Notes: generated by a model from the letters alone, not told the origin. A stretch of DNA of 64,000 nt from Bradyrhizobium rifense (GCF_008123425.1 NZ_VSSS01000089.1:28544-92543), one strand, 5' to 3'; counted from the stretch's first letter, positions 17,695-26,242 are shown. Program-made: numbers and translations.

Positions 17695-17704
17695 GTAATG
17701 TTAC
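17695..17704. promoter_or_regulatory. Candidate BlaI-type operator, site 3
   Basis: GTAATGTTAC within GACGACCCGTAATGTTACAA, 49 bases before the serine hydrolase start (minus strand). Against site 1 (GACGGTCCGTAACGTTACAA) it differs at three of twenty positions. The shared flanks, CCGTAA and TTACAA, extend beyond the dyad and argue against chance. Confidence 0.5.
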
Positions 17705-17782
17705 AAAGCGTAGCATTCGCGACTGACCGACGCAAGCTGCGGGCGAGGCGACACGGGTCGTCGCTTCCGCCCTCGCTCTTCG

Positions 17783-17860
17783 AGGTAAGGCGGACAAGTC
17801 CGCCGCGCGCAACGCGCACGCGGAGAACCCATGACGCAGTAAGACGAATCCGCCCTACGC
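17783..17860. repeat. Palindromic repeat of the GTAGGGCGGATT type, copy 2
   Basis: On the minus strand it begins GTAGGGCGGATTCGTCTTAC and ends GGCGGACTTGTCCGCCTTAC-like sequence, related to 15824-15906. The TAG stop codon of glgA is the TAG of GTAGGGCGG, so the element supplies the end of the gene. Confidence 0.65.
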
Positions 17861-19285
17861 GCTGCGGGATGCCATCAGGCCGCGATAGAGTGCCGCGTAC
17901 TCGCCCGCCCGGTTGCGCCAGGACACGTCGGTCGCGAGGCCCGCGAGCTGCAATTGCCGCCACGTTGCCTTGTCATGGTAGGTGAAGCTGGCGCGCCCCA
18001 GCGTTGCCGAGAGATTTGCCGATGTTACGGGCCCGAACGTGAAGCCGGTCGTCTCGTTCACGGTATCCGCGAGGCCGCCGACGCGCGACACGATCGGCAC
18101 GGCGCCATAGCGCAGCGCACAGAGCTGGGTCAGCCCGCACGGCTCGAACCGCGACGGCACAATCAATGCGTCAGAGCCGGCCTGGATCAGATGCGCGAGC
18201 GCTTCGTCGTAGCCGATCACGGCCGCGATCCGGCCCGGATGTCCGCGTGCGGTTCCCTGGTAGCGATCCTGCAGTTCGGCATCGCCGCTGCCGAGCAGCG
18301 CCAATTGCATCCCATCACCGAGGATGGTGGGCATGGACTCCAGCAGCAGATCGAGTCCCTTCTGCCAGGACAGGCGGCTGATAACGCCGAGCAGCAGCGC
18401 ATCCGGCCGCGGGTCGAGGCCGAGCCGCTGCTGCAGCGCGGCCTTGTTGGCCGAACGAAACGACAGCTCCTCGGCGCTGAAGCGGTAGGCGATGTGCGGA
18501 TCGGTGTGTGGATTCCACACCGAGATGTCGATGCCGTTGAGGATGCCGCTCAGCGCGTTTGCGCGCTCGCGCAGCAGGCCGCCGAGCCCCATGCCGCCCT
18601 CGTCGCTCTGGATCTCCTGCGCATAGGTGGGCGACACCGTGGTGATGCGATCGGCCAGTTGCAGCCCGGCCTTCAGGAAACTGATGCTGCCGAAATATTC
18701 GAGGCCGTGGACGTCGAACGACGCGTCCCAAGGCAGCCCGATCGCGCCCGCGAGCGTGCGGTCGAACTTGCCCTGATAGGCCATGTTGTGAATGGTCATG
18801 ACGGTGCCGGGCCGTGCCCCGCCATCGTAGTGCAGATAGGCCGGCGCCAGCCCGGCCTGCCAGTCATGGGCATGCACCACGTCAGGCACGAAGGCCGGAA
18901 CGAGACCGTGGCCGATATCGGCCGCGATGCGCGACAGCGCCGCGAAGCGCACGCCGTTGTCCGGCCAGTCGACGCCTTCGGCGGTGACGTAAGGATTGCC
19001 CGGCCGCGCGTAGAGATGCGGCACGTCGAGCACGAACAGGTCGAGCCCGTCATGGGAGCCCGCGAGCAGCCGGCCCGGGCCGCCGAAATAATCCGGCCAG
19101 CGCCGGATTTCTTCCGCACCCGAAAGCCGCCGCATCACGTCCGGGTAGCCCGGCATCAGCGTGCGCATCTCGACGCCGTGCGCCTTCAGCGCAATCGGCA
19201 ACGCGCCGGCGACATCCGCGAGGCCGCCGGTCTTGACGATGGGGTAGACTTCTGAAGCGACCGCGAGGACGCGAGCAGGCGTCAT
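17855..19285 (-). CDS. glgA: Glycogen synthase (ADP-glucose)
   Basis: 476 residues, normal length for bacterial GlgA. Adds glucosyl units from ADP-glucose to glycogen. The N-terminal VYPIVKTGGLADVAGALP holds the KTGGL motif that contacts ADP-glucose; the C-terminal half has SRFEPCGLTQLCALRYGAVP, the GT5 acid motif region. Start at ATG 19285 is fixed by the four-base overlap with the glgC stop, indicating translational coupling. Last codons overlap an intergenic repeat. No branching enzyme or phosphorylase is visible in the window. Confidence 0.95.
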   Translation of the reverse strand: MTPARVLAVASEVYPIVKTGGLADVAGALPIALKAHGVEMRTLMPGYPDVMRRLSGAEEIRRWPDYFGGPGRLLAGSHDGLDLFVLDVPHLYARPGNPYVTAEGVDWPDNGVRFAALSRIAADIGHGLVPAFVPDVVHAHDWQAGLAPAYLHYDGGARPGTVMTIHNMAYQGKFDRTLAGAIGLPWDASFDVHGLEYFGSISFLKAGLQLADRITTVSPTYAQEIQSDEGGMGLGGLLRERANALSGILNGIDISVWNPHTDPHIAYRFSAEELSFRSANKAALQQRLGLDPRPDALLLGVISRLSWQKGLDLLLESMPTILGDGMQLALLGSGDAELQDRYQGTARGHPGRIAAVIGYDEALAHLIQAGSDALIVPSRFEPCGLTQLCALRYGAVPIVSRVGGLADTVNETTGFTFGPVTSANLSATLGRASFTYHDKATWRQLQLAGLATDVSWRNRAGEYAALYRGLMASRSA

Positions 19286-20544
19286 GTATTGAGCCTGTCG
19301 ATCATCGTTTGCGTAATCAGCGAGATGCCTTGCTCGGTGGTGCGGAAGCGTTTGGCGTCGAGCTCGGGATCCTCGCCGACGACAAGCCCCTCGGGGATCT
19401 CGATGCCGCGATCGATCACGACATTCTTCAGCCGCGCGCCGCGCCCGACGTTCACATAGGGCATGATCACGGCGTTTTCGACACTGGCATAGGAGTTGAT
19501 GCGCACGCCGGTGAACAGCAGTGAGCGGCGCAGCGAGGCGCCGGAGATGATGCAGCCACCCGAGACAAGCGAGCTCACGGCATAGCCGCGCCGGCTCTCC
19601 TCGTCGTGGACGAATTTGGCTGGCGGCGTGATTTCCGAATAGGACCAGATCGGCCAGGCGCGGTCGAACAGATCGAGCTCCGGCACCACGTCGGTGAGGT
19701 CGATATTGGCGGCCCAATACGCGTCGACCGTTCCGACATCACGCCAGTAGGAGCGCGGTTCGGTGCCGGTCCGTACGCAGGACGTCGAGAACTGGTGCGC
19801 AATAGCGCGACCGTTCTTGACGATGTAGGGAATGATGTCCTTGCCGAAATCGTGGTTGGAGTGTGGATCCTCGGCGTCGCGCTTGAGCTGGTCGAACAGG
19901 AATTTCGAGTCGAACACGTAGATGCCCATGCTGGCGAGCGAGACGTCCGGCTTGCCGGGCATCGGCGGTGGATCCTTGGGCTTCTCGAGGAATTGCTGTA
20001 TCCAGCCGTTCTCGTCGATATGCATGATGCCGAAGCCGGAGGATTCCGCGCGGGGCATTTCCAGGCAGCCGACGGTGACGTCCGCGCCGCTGTCGACGTG
20101 CTGCCGCAGCATCACCTCGTAATCCATCTTGTAGATGTGGTCGCCGGCGAGCACCACGATAAAGCGGGCGTTGTGCGACTCGATGATGTCGATGTTCTGG
20201 TAGATCGCATCCGCCGTGCCGACATACCACATGCTCTCCGAGACGCGCTGGCTCGCAGGCAGGATGTCAAAACTCTCGTTGCGCTCGGGGCGGAAGAAGT
20301 TCCAGCCCATCTGGAGATGCCGGATCAGGCTGTGCGCCTTGTACTGGGTGGCAACCGCGATGCGGCGGATGCCGGAGTTGACCGCGTTCGACAGCGCGAA
20401 ATCGATGATGCGGGATTTGCCGCCGAAATAGACCGCGGGTTTGGCGCGCCGGTCGGTCAATTCCAGCAGCCGGCTGCCGCGACCACCGGCCAGGACAAAC
20501 GCCAAAGCCTGGCGGGCAAGCGGCTCATTTCCGGCGGCACTCAT
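19282..20544 (-). CDS. glgC: Glucose-1-phosphate adenylyltransferase
   Basis: 420 residues. Makes ADP-glucose from glucose-1-phosphate and ATP, the committed step of glycogen synthesis. The start at ATG 20544 has AGGGAGG just upstream; the longer open frame before it is not homologous. Seen: LAGGRGSRLLELTDRRAKPA (nucleotide-binding loop), FALSNAVNSGIRRIAVATQY, WYVGTADAIYQN, LAGDHIYKMDY (catalytic Asp region) and a C-terminal left-handed beta-helix with hexapeptide-like repeats (VENAVIMPYVNVGRGARLKN). Allosteric control by fructose phosphates or pyruvate is usual in this group but cannot be read here. Confidence 0.96.
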   Translation of the reverse strand: MSAAGNEPLARQALAFVLAGGRGSRLLELTDRRAKPAVYFGGKSRIIDFALSNAVNSGIRRIAVATQYKAHSLIRHLQMGWNFFRPERNESFDILPASQRVSESMWYVGTADAIYQNIDIIESHNARFIVVLAGDHIYKMDYEVMLRQHVDSGADVTVGCLEMPRAESSGFGIMHIDENGWIQQFLEKPKDPPPMPGKPDVSLASMGIYVFDSKFLFDQLKRDAEDPHSNHDFGKDIIPYIVKNGRAIAHQFSTSCVRTGTEPRSYWRDVGTVDAYWAANIDLTDVVPELDLFDRAWPIWSYSEITPPAKFVHDEESRRGYAVSSLVSGGCIISGASLRRSLLFTGVRINSYASVENAVIMPYVNVGRGARLKNVVIDRGIEIPEGLVVGEDPELDAKRFRTTEQGISLITQTMIDRLNT

Positions 20545-20876
20545 GTCATCCTCCCTGAACTCAGGCGCATACCAAGGTCTTCGCGAGACGCCTCCCGGCC
20601 GCGCATCGTTGGAACCGATAGTAACGGTACGAATAGGTAATCGGGAAGGTGCTTGTTGGTTGCGAACGCATGGGAAGCTTAACGCTTTCCCGCCGGTCTC
20701 AACGCTCCAGCGCCGTCGTACCGGCGTCATACCGGCGCGGCGGATGATCACATTTCGGGCACGCGTGGTGTCTTGTGCGGTGCACGCAAATTCGAGGCTT
20801 TGACTTAACGCTGGGATGCCTGAATCATGGCGGCGCGATCCTTTCCAAAACGAAACGTCAGAGAGGGAGAAAGGCG
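20545..20876. other. Intergenic region upstream of glgC and the GY-rich gene
   Basis: 332 bases between divergent genes. It should carry the glgC promoter (minus) and that of the 20877 gene (plus, preceded by GAGAGGGAGAAAGG). GTAACGGTAC at 20622 resembles but does not match the BlaI-type dyad. I see no other gene or clear factor-binding site. Confidence 0.5.
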
Positions 20877-21290
20877 ATGAATATCTGGAAAACGACAATT
20901 GCCTGTTCGCTCACGGCTGCGGTCGTGGCGGGCCAGGTGGGGCAGGCGTCAGCGGCCCCGCTGCCGACCCATGTCGCGACCATGAAGGCCGCGGCCGGCG
21001 ATGACGTCACGCCGGTCTATTGGCGCGGCCGCGGGTTTGGTTGGGGGATCGGTGGCCTGGCGGCCGGCGCGATCATCGGTGGCGCCATCGCCAGCAGCGG
21101 GCCTTATGGCTATTACGGCGGCGACCCTTATTACGGTGGCGGTTACGGGCCGGGCTACGGCTATGCGCCGGCCTATTATGGTTACGGCTACGGGCCGGCC
21201 TATCCGCGATATTACCGGCCCTACCGTCCGTATTACGGCTATGGCTACGGCTACCGGCCGTATCGCCCGTACTACCGCGGATATTGGTAG
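20877..21290 (+). CDS. Secreted Gly/Tyr-rich protein
   Basis: 137 residues. Signal peptide (MNIWKTTIACSLTAAVVAGQ, cleavage near ASA-AP), a short spacer, then a glycine-rich hydrophobic stretch (GIGGLAAGAIIGGAIASSG) that could insert in a membrane, and a long C-terminal tail of GY, YYG and RPY repeats (tail ends RPYRPYYRGYW). Such low-complexity tails occur in many small rhizobial envelope proteins. GAGAGGGAGAAAGG gives a strong ribosome-binding site. Role unknown; envelope or surface protein is the best guess. Confidence 0.8.
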   Translation: MNIWKTTIACSLTAAVVAGQVGQASAAPLPTHVATMKAAAGDDVTPVYWRGRGFGWGIGGLAAGAIIGGAIASSGPYGYYGGDPYYGGGYGPGYGYAPAYYGYGYGPAYPRYYRPYRPYYGYGYGYRPYRPYYRGYW

Positions 21291-21291
21291 G

Positions 21292-21390
21292 TTAGAGCGA
21301 CAGCCACACGATCAGGCTCATGCAGGCGAGATGCGCGAGCACGATTGCGGCGAGATGCAGCGGGCCGGCTTTGGGGCGAATCCTGCGCAT
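21292..21390 (-). CDS. Possible 32-aa membrane microprotein
   Basis: Frame MRRIRPKAGPLHLAAIVLAH, then LACMSLIVWLSL: a positively charged start followed by a single hydrophobic helix. It lies between the convergent GY-rich gene and the SsuA-like gene, with only a weak GGGGCGGCGAG upstream. Short, plausible, but not supported by anything beyond composition. Confidence 0.33.
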   Translation of the reverse strand: MRRIRPKAGPLHLAAIVLAHLACMSLIVWLSL

Positions 21391-21404
21391 CTCGCCGCCC
21401 CGCG

Positions 21405-22385
21405 CTAGTTCGATCCCGCGGCCGCGGCGGTGAAGCTGCGGTCGACGGCTTTGCTGACGTCGAGCGTCTTCGGCAGGATGCCGTAGCGCGTCGAGCGGTC
21501 GGATGCTTCCTGCACCTCCTTCACGACGTTCTCGTCGATCGGAATCGGACTGGTGCGCTGTGCGGTGTAGGCTGACAGCAGCACATCCTCGGGCAGTTTT
21601 GTGAGTTCGGCCGTGCTCTTGGCGTATTCACTGATGTGATCGAGCGACCACAGCCGCGCCTTGTTCAGCCGCTGCAGCAGGTCCTGCACCGCCGCGCGCT
21701 TGGTGGCGATGGCGCTGTCGGTGGCGACGATGAAGGTGATGGTCGGCGTCAGGCCGTCGCCGTCGGCGATCACGCGCGCCTTGTCCTTCAGCGTGGCGAA
21801 CGAGACGTAGGGCTCCCACACCGCCCAGGCGTCGATCGAGCCGGCCACCAGCGCGACCTTGGCATCGACAGGGCCGAGCGGCGCGAAGGTCGCGTCCTCG
21901 AGCTTGATCTGCGCTTTCTCCAGCGTCGCGTCGATCAGGAACTGTCCCCAGCCGCCGCGCGTGCCGGCGAGGCGCTTTCCCTTGAGGTCGGCGGCCGACT
22001 TGATCGGCGAATCCTGGCGCACCAGGATCGCTTGCGTCTTCGCGTCCGACTTGGTGCCGCCGATCGCCTTGATCGGCGCACCGGCCGCATAGACCGACAG
22101 GAAGGAAAGATCGCCGGTGTAGCCGACGTCGAGCGCGCCGGCGTTGAGCGCTTCCAGGATTGGTGCTGCCGCCGGGAATTCCGACCATTCGATTCTGTAC
22201 GGCAGGTCCTTGGCGTAACCCGAGATCTCCAGCAGCGAGCGGTTGCCGCCCTTCTGGTCGCCGACGCGCAGCACGACCGTGTCGGCCGCGAACGACGCGG
22301 CTGCCGTCGACAAGGTGACGGCTGCGGCAAACAGCGAGGCTGCCAACCGGCGCGTGATGGAATGGTCGTGGGAATTGATGCTCAT
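21405..22385 (-). CDS. SsuA-like sulfonate ABC transporter substrate-binding protein
   Basis: 326 residues with a signal peptide ending AAASFAAD. Family motifs: VLRVGDQKGGNRSLLEISGY at the mature start, WSEFPAAAPILEALNAGALD (the EF-PAA-P-LEA-N-G motif of aliphatic-sulfonate and taurine receptors) and SIDAWAVWEPYVS. It is divergent from the sulfur-acquisition oxidoreductases at 22987-25281 and paralogous to the binding protein at 25278. No SsuB ATPase or SsuC permease is present in the window. Confidence 0.88.
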   Translation of the reverse strand: MSINSHDHSITRRLAASLFAAAVTLSTAAASFAADTVVLRVGDQKGGNRSLLEISGYAKDLPYRIEWSEFPAAAPILEALNAGALDVGYTGDLSFLSVYAAGAPIKAIGGTKSDAKTQAILVRQDSPIKSAADLKGKRLAGTRGGWGQFLIDATLEKAQIKLEDATFAPLGPVDAKVALVAGSIDAWAVWEPYVSFATLKDKARVIADGDGLTPTITFIVATDSAIATKRAAVQDLLQRLNKARLWSLDHISEYAKSTAELTKLPEDVLLSAYTAQRTSPIPIDENVVKEVQEASDRSTRYGILPKTLDVSKAVDRSFTAAAAGSN

Positions 22386-22456
22386 GTGATCTGTCTTGTT
22401 GCCTGCTTGTTACCTTGGCTCACGACACGTGAGCGCGTGATGCAGTAAGACGATCG

Positions 22457-22492
22457 AGTCTATGATTGCGCGGTGCGCAGTCAATGAAATGG
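22457..22492 (-). promoter_or_regulatory. Candidate promoter for the SsuA-like gene
   Basis: Minus strand: CCATTTCATTGACT, spacer of 16 with GCGCACCGC, then TAGACT. The TTGACT/TAGACT pair fits a sigma70-type promoter. The CCATTTCATTGAC upstream part is repeated exactly in the divergent promoter at 22706. Confidence 0.45.
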
Positions 22493-22705
22493 CTATCCGT
22501 ATTGCGGATGCGTCGGGCAATGACGTTTCAGTGTGGCGCCGCTTTCGAGAATGCGCGGCGTGTGCGGCAGAATATGCGCAACAATGGAGCAGATCGCGGG
22601 AGTCGCGGTGTACCACTGCCGGATGATGCACCAGCTGAAATCGTTGCATCGTTCCTGCGCGCGCTGATGGAGAGAATGACTTCGCATCGCGCCACATTAG
22701 AAATT

Positions 22706-22742
22706 CCATTTCATTGACGATGCGGCAGGCGCACCGCATGAT
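22706..22742 (+). promoter_or_regulatory. Candidate promoter for the sulfur oxidoreductase operon
   Basis: CCATTTCATTGACG, spacer of 17 that also contains GCGCACCG, then CATGAT. It mirrors the element at 22457-22492, suggesting common activation, for example by a CysB/Cbl-type factor. It lies about 245 bases before the 22987 start, a long leader. Confidence 0.4.
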
Positions 22743-22986
22743 TTGCGCATCGCATCAACGCGGCGCCGGAAGCGCCTGCGAAAAAGATTCTCTCAACGCA
22801 GCTCCGCACGGAACATGCGCAACGCGAAGCGGTGCGCGAATGGTGGAGCCATCCCAACTCAGGAGTGGGGCTGATGGGCAACGACGACAAGCGCGCTGGA
22901 TCGGGCCTCGACCGACGTCATCGCGGCGACCCATATCTGGCCGATCTGCGCCGTCAAATTCTTGGTCTCTTGGGATTGGATGCGAC

Positions 22987-24159
22987 ATGGTGACTTCTGC
23001 AGCTCAGGGACGAGTGGCGCATAGCGAGCCCGACTACATCGCGCGCGCCGAGGCGCTTGCGCCGGGCTTTGCCGCGCGCGCGGCCGAGCATGACCGCACC
23101 GGCAGCTTTCCTTTCGAGAATTTCCGCGAGCTGTCCGAGGCCGGCCTGCTGTCGCTGACGGTGCCGGCCGCGCTCGGCGGGGCCGGCGCGGGCGCACGAT
23201 ACACCGCGCGCGTCCTCGGCATCATCGGCAAGGCCGATCCGTCGACCGCGCTGGTGCTGTCGATGCACTACATCAACCATCTCGTGATGGGGCGAAGCCC
23301 GACCTGGCCGGCAAAGCTGTCGCGCAAGCTTGCGCGCGAGACGGTCGACGGCGTCGCGCTCGTCAATGCATTGCGGGTCGAGCCCGAGCTTGGTTCACCG
23401 TCGCGCGGCGGATTGCCGGCGACGATTGCGCGCCGCACCGAAACCGGCTGGCGCCTGACCGGCCACAAGATCTATTCGACGGGCTCGCCGATCCTGAAAT
23501 GGTACCTGGTCTGGGCCCGGACCGACGAGGCGGAGCCGCGCGTCGGCCAGTTCCTGGTGCCGGCGGGCCTGCCGGGCACGCGCATCGTCGAGACCTGGGA
23601 TCATCACGGCCTGCGCGCCAGCGGCAGCCACGACGTCATCTTCGACGATGTCGTGATCCCGCTCGATGCCGAGGTCGATATTCGCAAGCCCGCGGATTGG
23701 AATGCGCGCGACATCACGCAGGCGACCGTCCATACGGTCTTCGTCGCCGCGATCTATGACGGCGTTGCCCGTGCGGCACGGGACTGGTTCGTTCAGTTCC
23801 TGAAGCAGCGCGTTCCCGCCAGCCTCGGCGCACCGCTTGCGACCTTGCCGCGCGCGCAGGAGATCCTCGGTGCCATCGAGGTCAGGCTCGCGGTCAATGC
23901 GCGACTGCTCGACACATTTGCCCGCGATTTCGACGACGGCGTCGATCTCTCCACCGGCGAATCCAACGTCGTCAAGCTGACGGTCACCAACAATGCCGTC
24001 GCCGCGGTCGAGGATGCCTTGTCGCTGACCGGCAATCATGGGCTCAGCCGGACCAATCCGCTGGAGCGGCACTATCGCGATGTCCTGTGCGGGCGCGTGC
24101 ACACGCCGCAGGACGATGCCACGCGCATCGGCCTCGGCCGCGCCGCATTGGGCCTTTAG
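22987..24159 (+). CDS. Acyl-CoA-dehydrogenase-like flavin oxidoreductase (SfnB/DszC type)
   Basis: 390 residues from ATG 22987; upstream codons in the frame look non-coding. Fold of the acyl-CoA dehydrogenases: N-terminal helical domain (FPFENFRELSEAGLLSLTVP), beta-barrel (TGHKIYSTGSPILKWYLVWA, HHGLRASGSHDVIFDDVVIP) and C-terminal helices with LSLTGNHGLSRTNPLERHYR. In a sulfur context such proteins are FMNH2-dependent oxidases (SfnB/DszC relatives) acting on organosulfur compounds rather than CoA esters. The LLM monooxygenase follows 27 bases later and probably shares the transcript. Substrate unknown. Confidence 0.85.
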   Translation: MVTSAAQGRVAHSEPDYIARAEALAPGFAARAAEHDRTGSFPFENFRELSEAGLLSLTVPAALGGAGAGARYTARVLGIIGKADPSTALVLSMHYINHLVMGRSPTWPAKLSRKLARETVDGVALVNALRVEPELGSPSRGGLPATIARRTETGWRLTGHKIYSTGSPILKWYLVWARTDEAEPRVGQFLVPAGLPGTRIVETWDHHGLRASGSHDVIFDDVVIPLDAEVDIRKPADWNARDITQATVHTVFVAAIYDGVARAARDWFVQFLKQRVPASLGAPLATLPRAQEILGAIEVRLAVNARLLDTFARDFDDGVDLSTGESNVVKLTVTNNAVAAVEDALSLTGNHGLSRTNPLERHYRDVLCGRVHTPQDDATRIGLGRAALGL

Positions 24160-24186
24160 CTTTCAGAAAACAACAGGGAGACCATC

Positions 24187-25281
24187 ATGTCGGTCGAGTT
24201 CATCGGCTTTATCGCAAACAGCGACGCTTCCGAAACCATCGTGCGCCAGGGGCCGGTGCTCGATCCGCACTATATCGAGACGGTGGCGAAGGCGCATGAG
24301 CTTGCCGGCTTCGACCGCGCGCTGCTGGCGTTTCATTCGACCACGCCGGATGCGCTGCAAATCGCCCAGCACGTGCTGACCATCACGAAGAATCTCAAGG
24401 TGATGATCGCGCAGCGCCCGGGCTTCACCGCGCCGACGCTGCTGGCGCGCCAGCTCGCCACGCTGGACCAGCTCTATGATGGCCGCGTCTCGCTGCACGT
24501 CATCACCGGCGGCAACGCCATCGAACTGCGCCAGGACGGCAACACGCTCGACGACAAGGACGAGCGTTACGCCCGCACCAGCGAATTCCTCGACATCGTA
24601 CGGCTGGAATGGACCAGCGAGAAGCCGTTCAACTACAGCGGCAAGTATTACACCGTCGAGAACGGCTTCTCGCAGGTGAAGCCGCTGCAGAAGGGCGGTA
24701 TCTACACCTTCGTCGGCGGCGGCTCGGACGCCGCGATCGAGGTCTCGGGCAAGCATGCCGACACTTTTGCGCTGTGGGGTGAATCCTATGCCCAGGTGCG
24801 CGATGTGACCGCGCGCGTGCGTGCGGCAGCCGCGAAGCACGGGCGGCCAAGCCCGCGCTTCAGCCTGTCGGTGCGGCCGATCCTGGCCGATACCGAGGAG
24901 AAGGCCTGGCAGAAGGCCGAAGGGATCCTCGAGCGCGCCACCGCGCTGCAGGACCAGACCGGCTATCGCCGGCCCAATCACGCGACCGAGGGCGCCAAGC
25001 GGCTGCTGGCGGCGGCCGACCAGGGCGCGCGCATCGACAAGCGGCTGTGGACCGAGATCGCAAAGCTCACCGGCGCCAACAGCAACACCACCGCGCTGGT
25101 CGGCACGCCCGAGCAGGTCGCGGAAGTCTTCGCCGATTATTACGATCTCGGCGTCAGCCACTTCCTGATCCGCGGCTTCGATCCGCTTCCGGATGCCATC
25201 GACTACGGCCGCGAGCTGATCCCGCTGACGCGCAAGCTGATCGCCGAGCGCGACCAGCAGCGGGGGATCGCGGCGGAATGA
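24187..25281 (+). CDS. LLM-class flavin-dependent monooxygenase (SsuD-like)
   Basis: 364 residues, bacterial luciferase-like TIM barrel. Typical features: FIGFIANSDASE start, LKVMIAQRPGFTAPTLLARQ, LDQLYDGRVSLHVITGGNAI (SsuD/LadA-type FMN region) and DERYARTSEFLDIVRLEWTS. Expected to cleave the C-S bond of an alkanesulfonate to release sulfite, using reduced flavin from a partner reductase. No SsuE-type reductase is in the window. GGGAG precedes the ATG; the stop overlaps the start of the next gene (ATGA). Confidence 0.9.
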   Translation: MSVEFIGFIANSDASETIVRQGPVLDPHYIETVAKAHELAGFDRALLAFHSTTPDALQIAQHVLTITKNLKVMIAQRPGFTAPTLLARQLATLDQLYDGRVSLHVITGGNAIELRQDGNTLDDKDERYARTSEFLDIVRLEWTSEKPFNYSGKYYTVENGFSQVKPLQKGGIYTFVGGGSDAAIEVSGKHADTFALWGESYAQVRDVTARVRAAAAKHGRPSPRFSLSVRPILADTEEKAWQKAEGILERATALQDQTGYRRPNHATEGAKRLLAAADQGARIDKRLWTEIAKLTGANSNTTALVGTPEQVAEVFADYYDLGVSHFLIRGFDPLPDAIDYGRELIPLTRKLIAERDQQRGIAAE

Positions 25282-26216
25282 TCCGGTTCATTGTTGCAGC
25301 AGCGCTCGCATTTGCGGGCGCTGATCTCGCGGCCGCGCAGACCACGCTGCGCGTCGGCGACCAGAAGGGCAATTCGCAGGCGGTGATGGAAGCCGCCGGT
25401 GTGCTCAAGGATGTCCCCTACAAGATCGAGTGGAAGGAGTTTCCGGCGGCCGCGCCGCTGCTGGAGGCACTGAGCGCCGGTGCGATCGAGACCGGTCTCG
25501 TCGGCGACGCGCCCTTCACCTTCGCCGCCGCCTCCGGCGCGCCGGTGAAGGCGATCGCCGCGATCCGGCAAACCGGCGAGGGGCTCGCGATCCTCGTGCC
25601 CGAAAATTCGTCGATCAGGAGCTTTGTGGATCTCCGCGGCAAGAAGATCGCGACGGGCCGCGGCTCGATCGGCCATCAGCTGATCCTCGCTGCACTGGAA
25701 AAGAACGGGTGGGCTGCGAGCGACGTGCAGATCGCGTTCCTGGCGCCGTCGGACGCCAAGATCGCCTACACGCAAGGCTCGGTCGATGCGTGGTCGACCT
25801 GGGAGCCATACGTCAGCCAGGAAGAGGTGGTGTTCAAGTCACGCCGCGTCATCACCGCGGAGGGCCTGACGCCGGGGCTGAGCTTTCAGGTGGCGCGGCC
25901 GGATGCGATTCGCGACAAGCGCGCCGAGCTGACCGACTTCGTCCGCCGCCTCACGGTCGCGCGAGCATGGTCAATGACCAACGCCAACGGTTATGCGGAA
26001 ACCTGGGGCAAGCTGATGAACATCCCGACCGCGGTGCCGCAGAACTGGCTCTCGCGCGCAAAAATCCGCATCGCGCCGATCGACGACGGCGTCGTCGCGG
26101 ACGAGCAGAGCACGATCGATCTGTATTTCCGCTGGGGCCTGATCAAGCAGAAGCTCGATGCCGCGGAGGTGGTCGATCGATCGTTTACGGATGCGATCGC
26201 GAGGGCGGGGTTGTAG
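25278..26216 (+). CDS. SsuA-like sulfonate ABC transporter substrate-binding protein, second copy
   Basis: 312 residues from ATG 25278, overlapping the LLM stop, so translation is coupled. Short signal peptide (cleavage near LAAAQT) and the same motifs as the 21405 paralogue: LRVGDQKGNSQAVMEAAGVL, WKEFPAAAPLLEALSAGAIE, SVDAWSTWEPYVSQEE. The two receptors may deliver different sulfonates to one transporter encoded elsewhere, since no ATPase or permease follows. A hairpin-forming repeat lies just downstream. Confidence 0.9.
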   Translation: MIRFIVAAALAFAGADLAAAQTTLRVGDQKGNSQAVMEAAGVLKDVPYKIEWKEFPAAAPLLEALSAGAIETGLVGDAPFTFAAASGAPVKAIAAIRQTGEGLAILVPENSSIRSFVDLRGKKIATGRGSIGHQLILAALEKNGWAASDVQIAFLAPSDAKIAYTQGSVDAWSTWEPYVSQEEVVFKSRRVITAEGLTPGLSFQVARPDAIRDKRAELTDFVRRLTVARAWSMTNANGYAETWGKLMNIPTAVPQNWLSRAKIRIAPIDDGVVADEQSTIDLYFRWGLIKQKLDAAEVVDRSFTDAIARAGL

Positions 26217-26242
26217 CCGTACGTCTTGCTCTCGGTTAGATG

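Larger units (their letters stand above)
22386..22986. other. 601-base divergent intergenic region of the sulfur genes
   Basis: Region between the divergent SsuA-like and acyl-CoA-dehydrogenase-like genes. It contains a 13-base perfect inverted repeat (22480-22492 and 22706-22718), each copy ending in a TTGAC -35-like box pointed at its own gene. The stretch between is moderately AT-richer than the genes. Open frames here have no recognisable homology. I see no complete gene. Confidence 0.5.

Noticed and set aside
20615..20640. GTAACGGTAC near the glgC promoter as a fourth BlaI-type dyad
   Set aside because: It breaks the dyad symmetry (GTAAC-GGTAC) and lacks the CCGTAA/TTACAA flanks.
22410..22739. 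Open frames in the sulfur intergenic region as real genes
   Set aside because: Both strands give short frames with no ribosome site or motif; the region is better explained as promoters.
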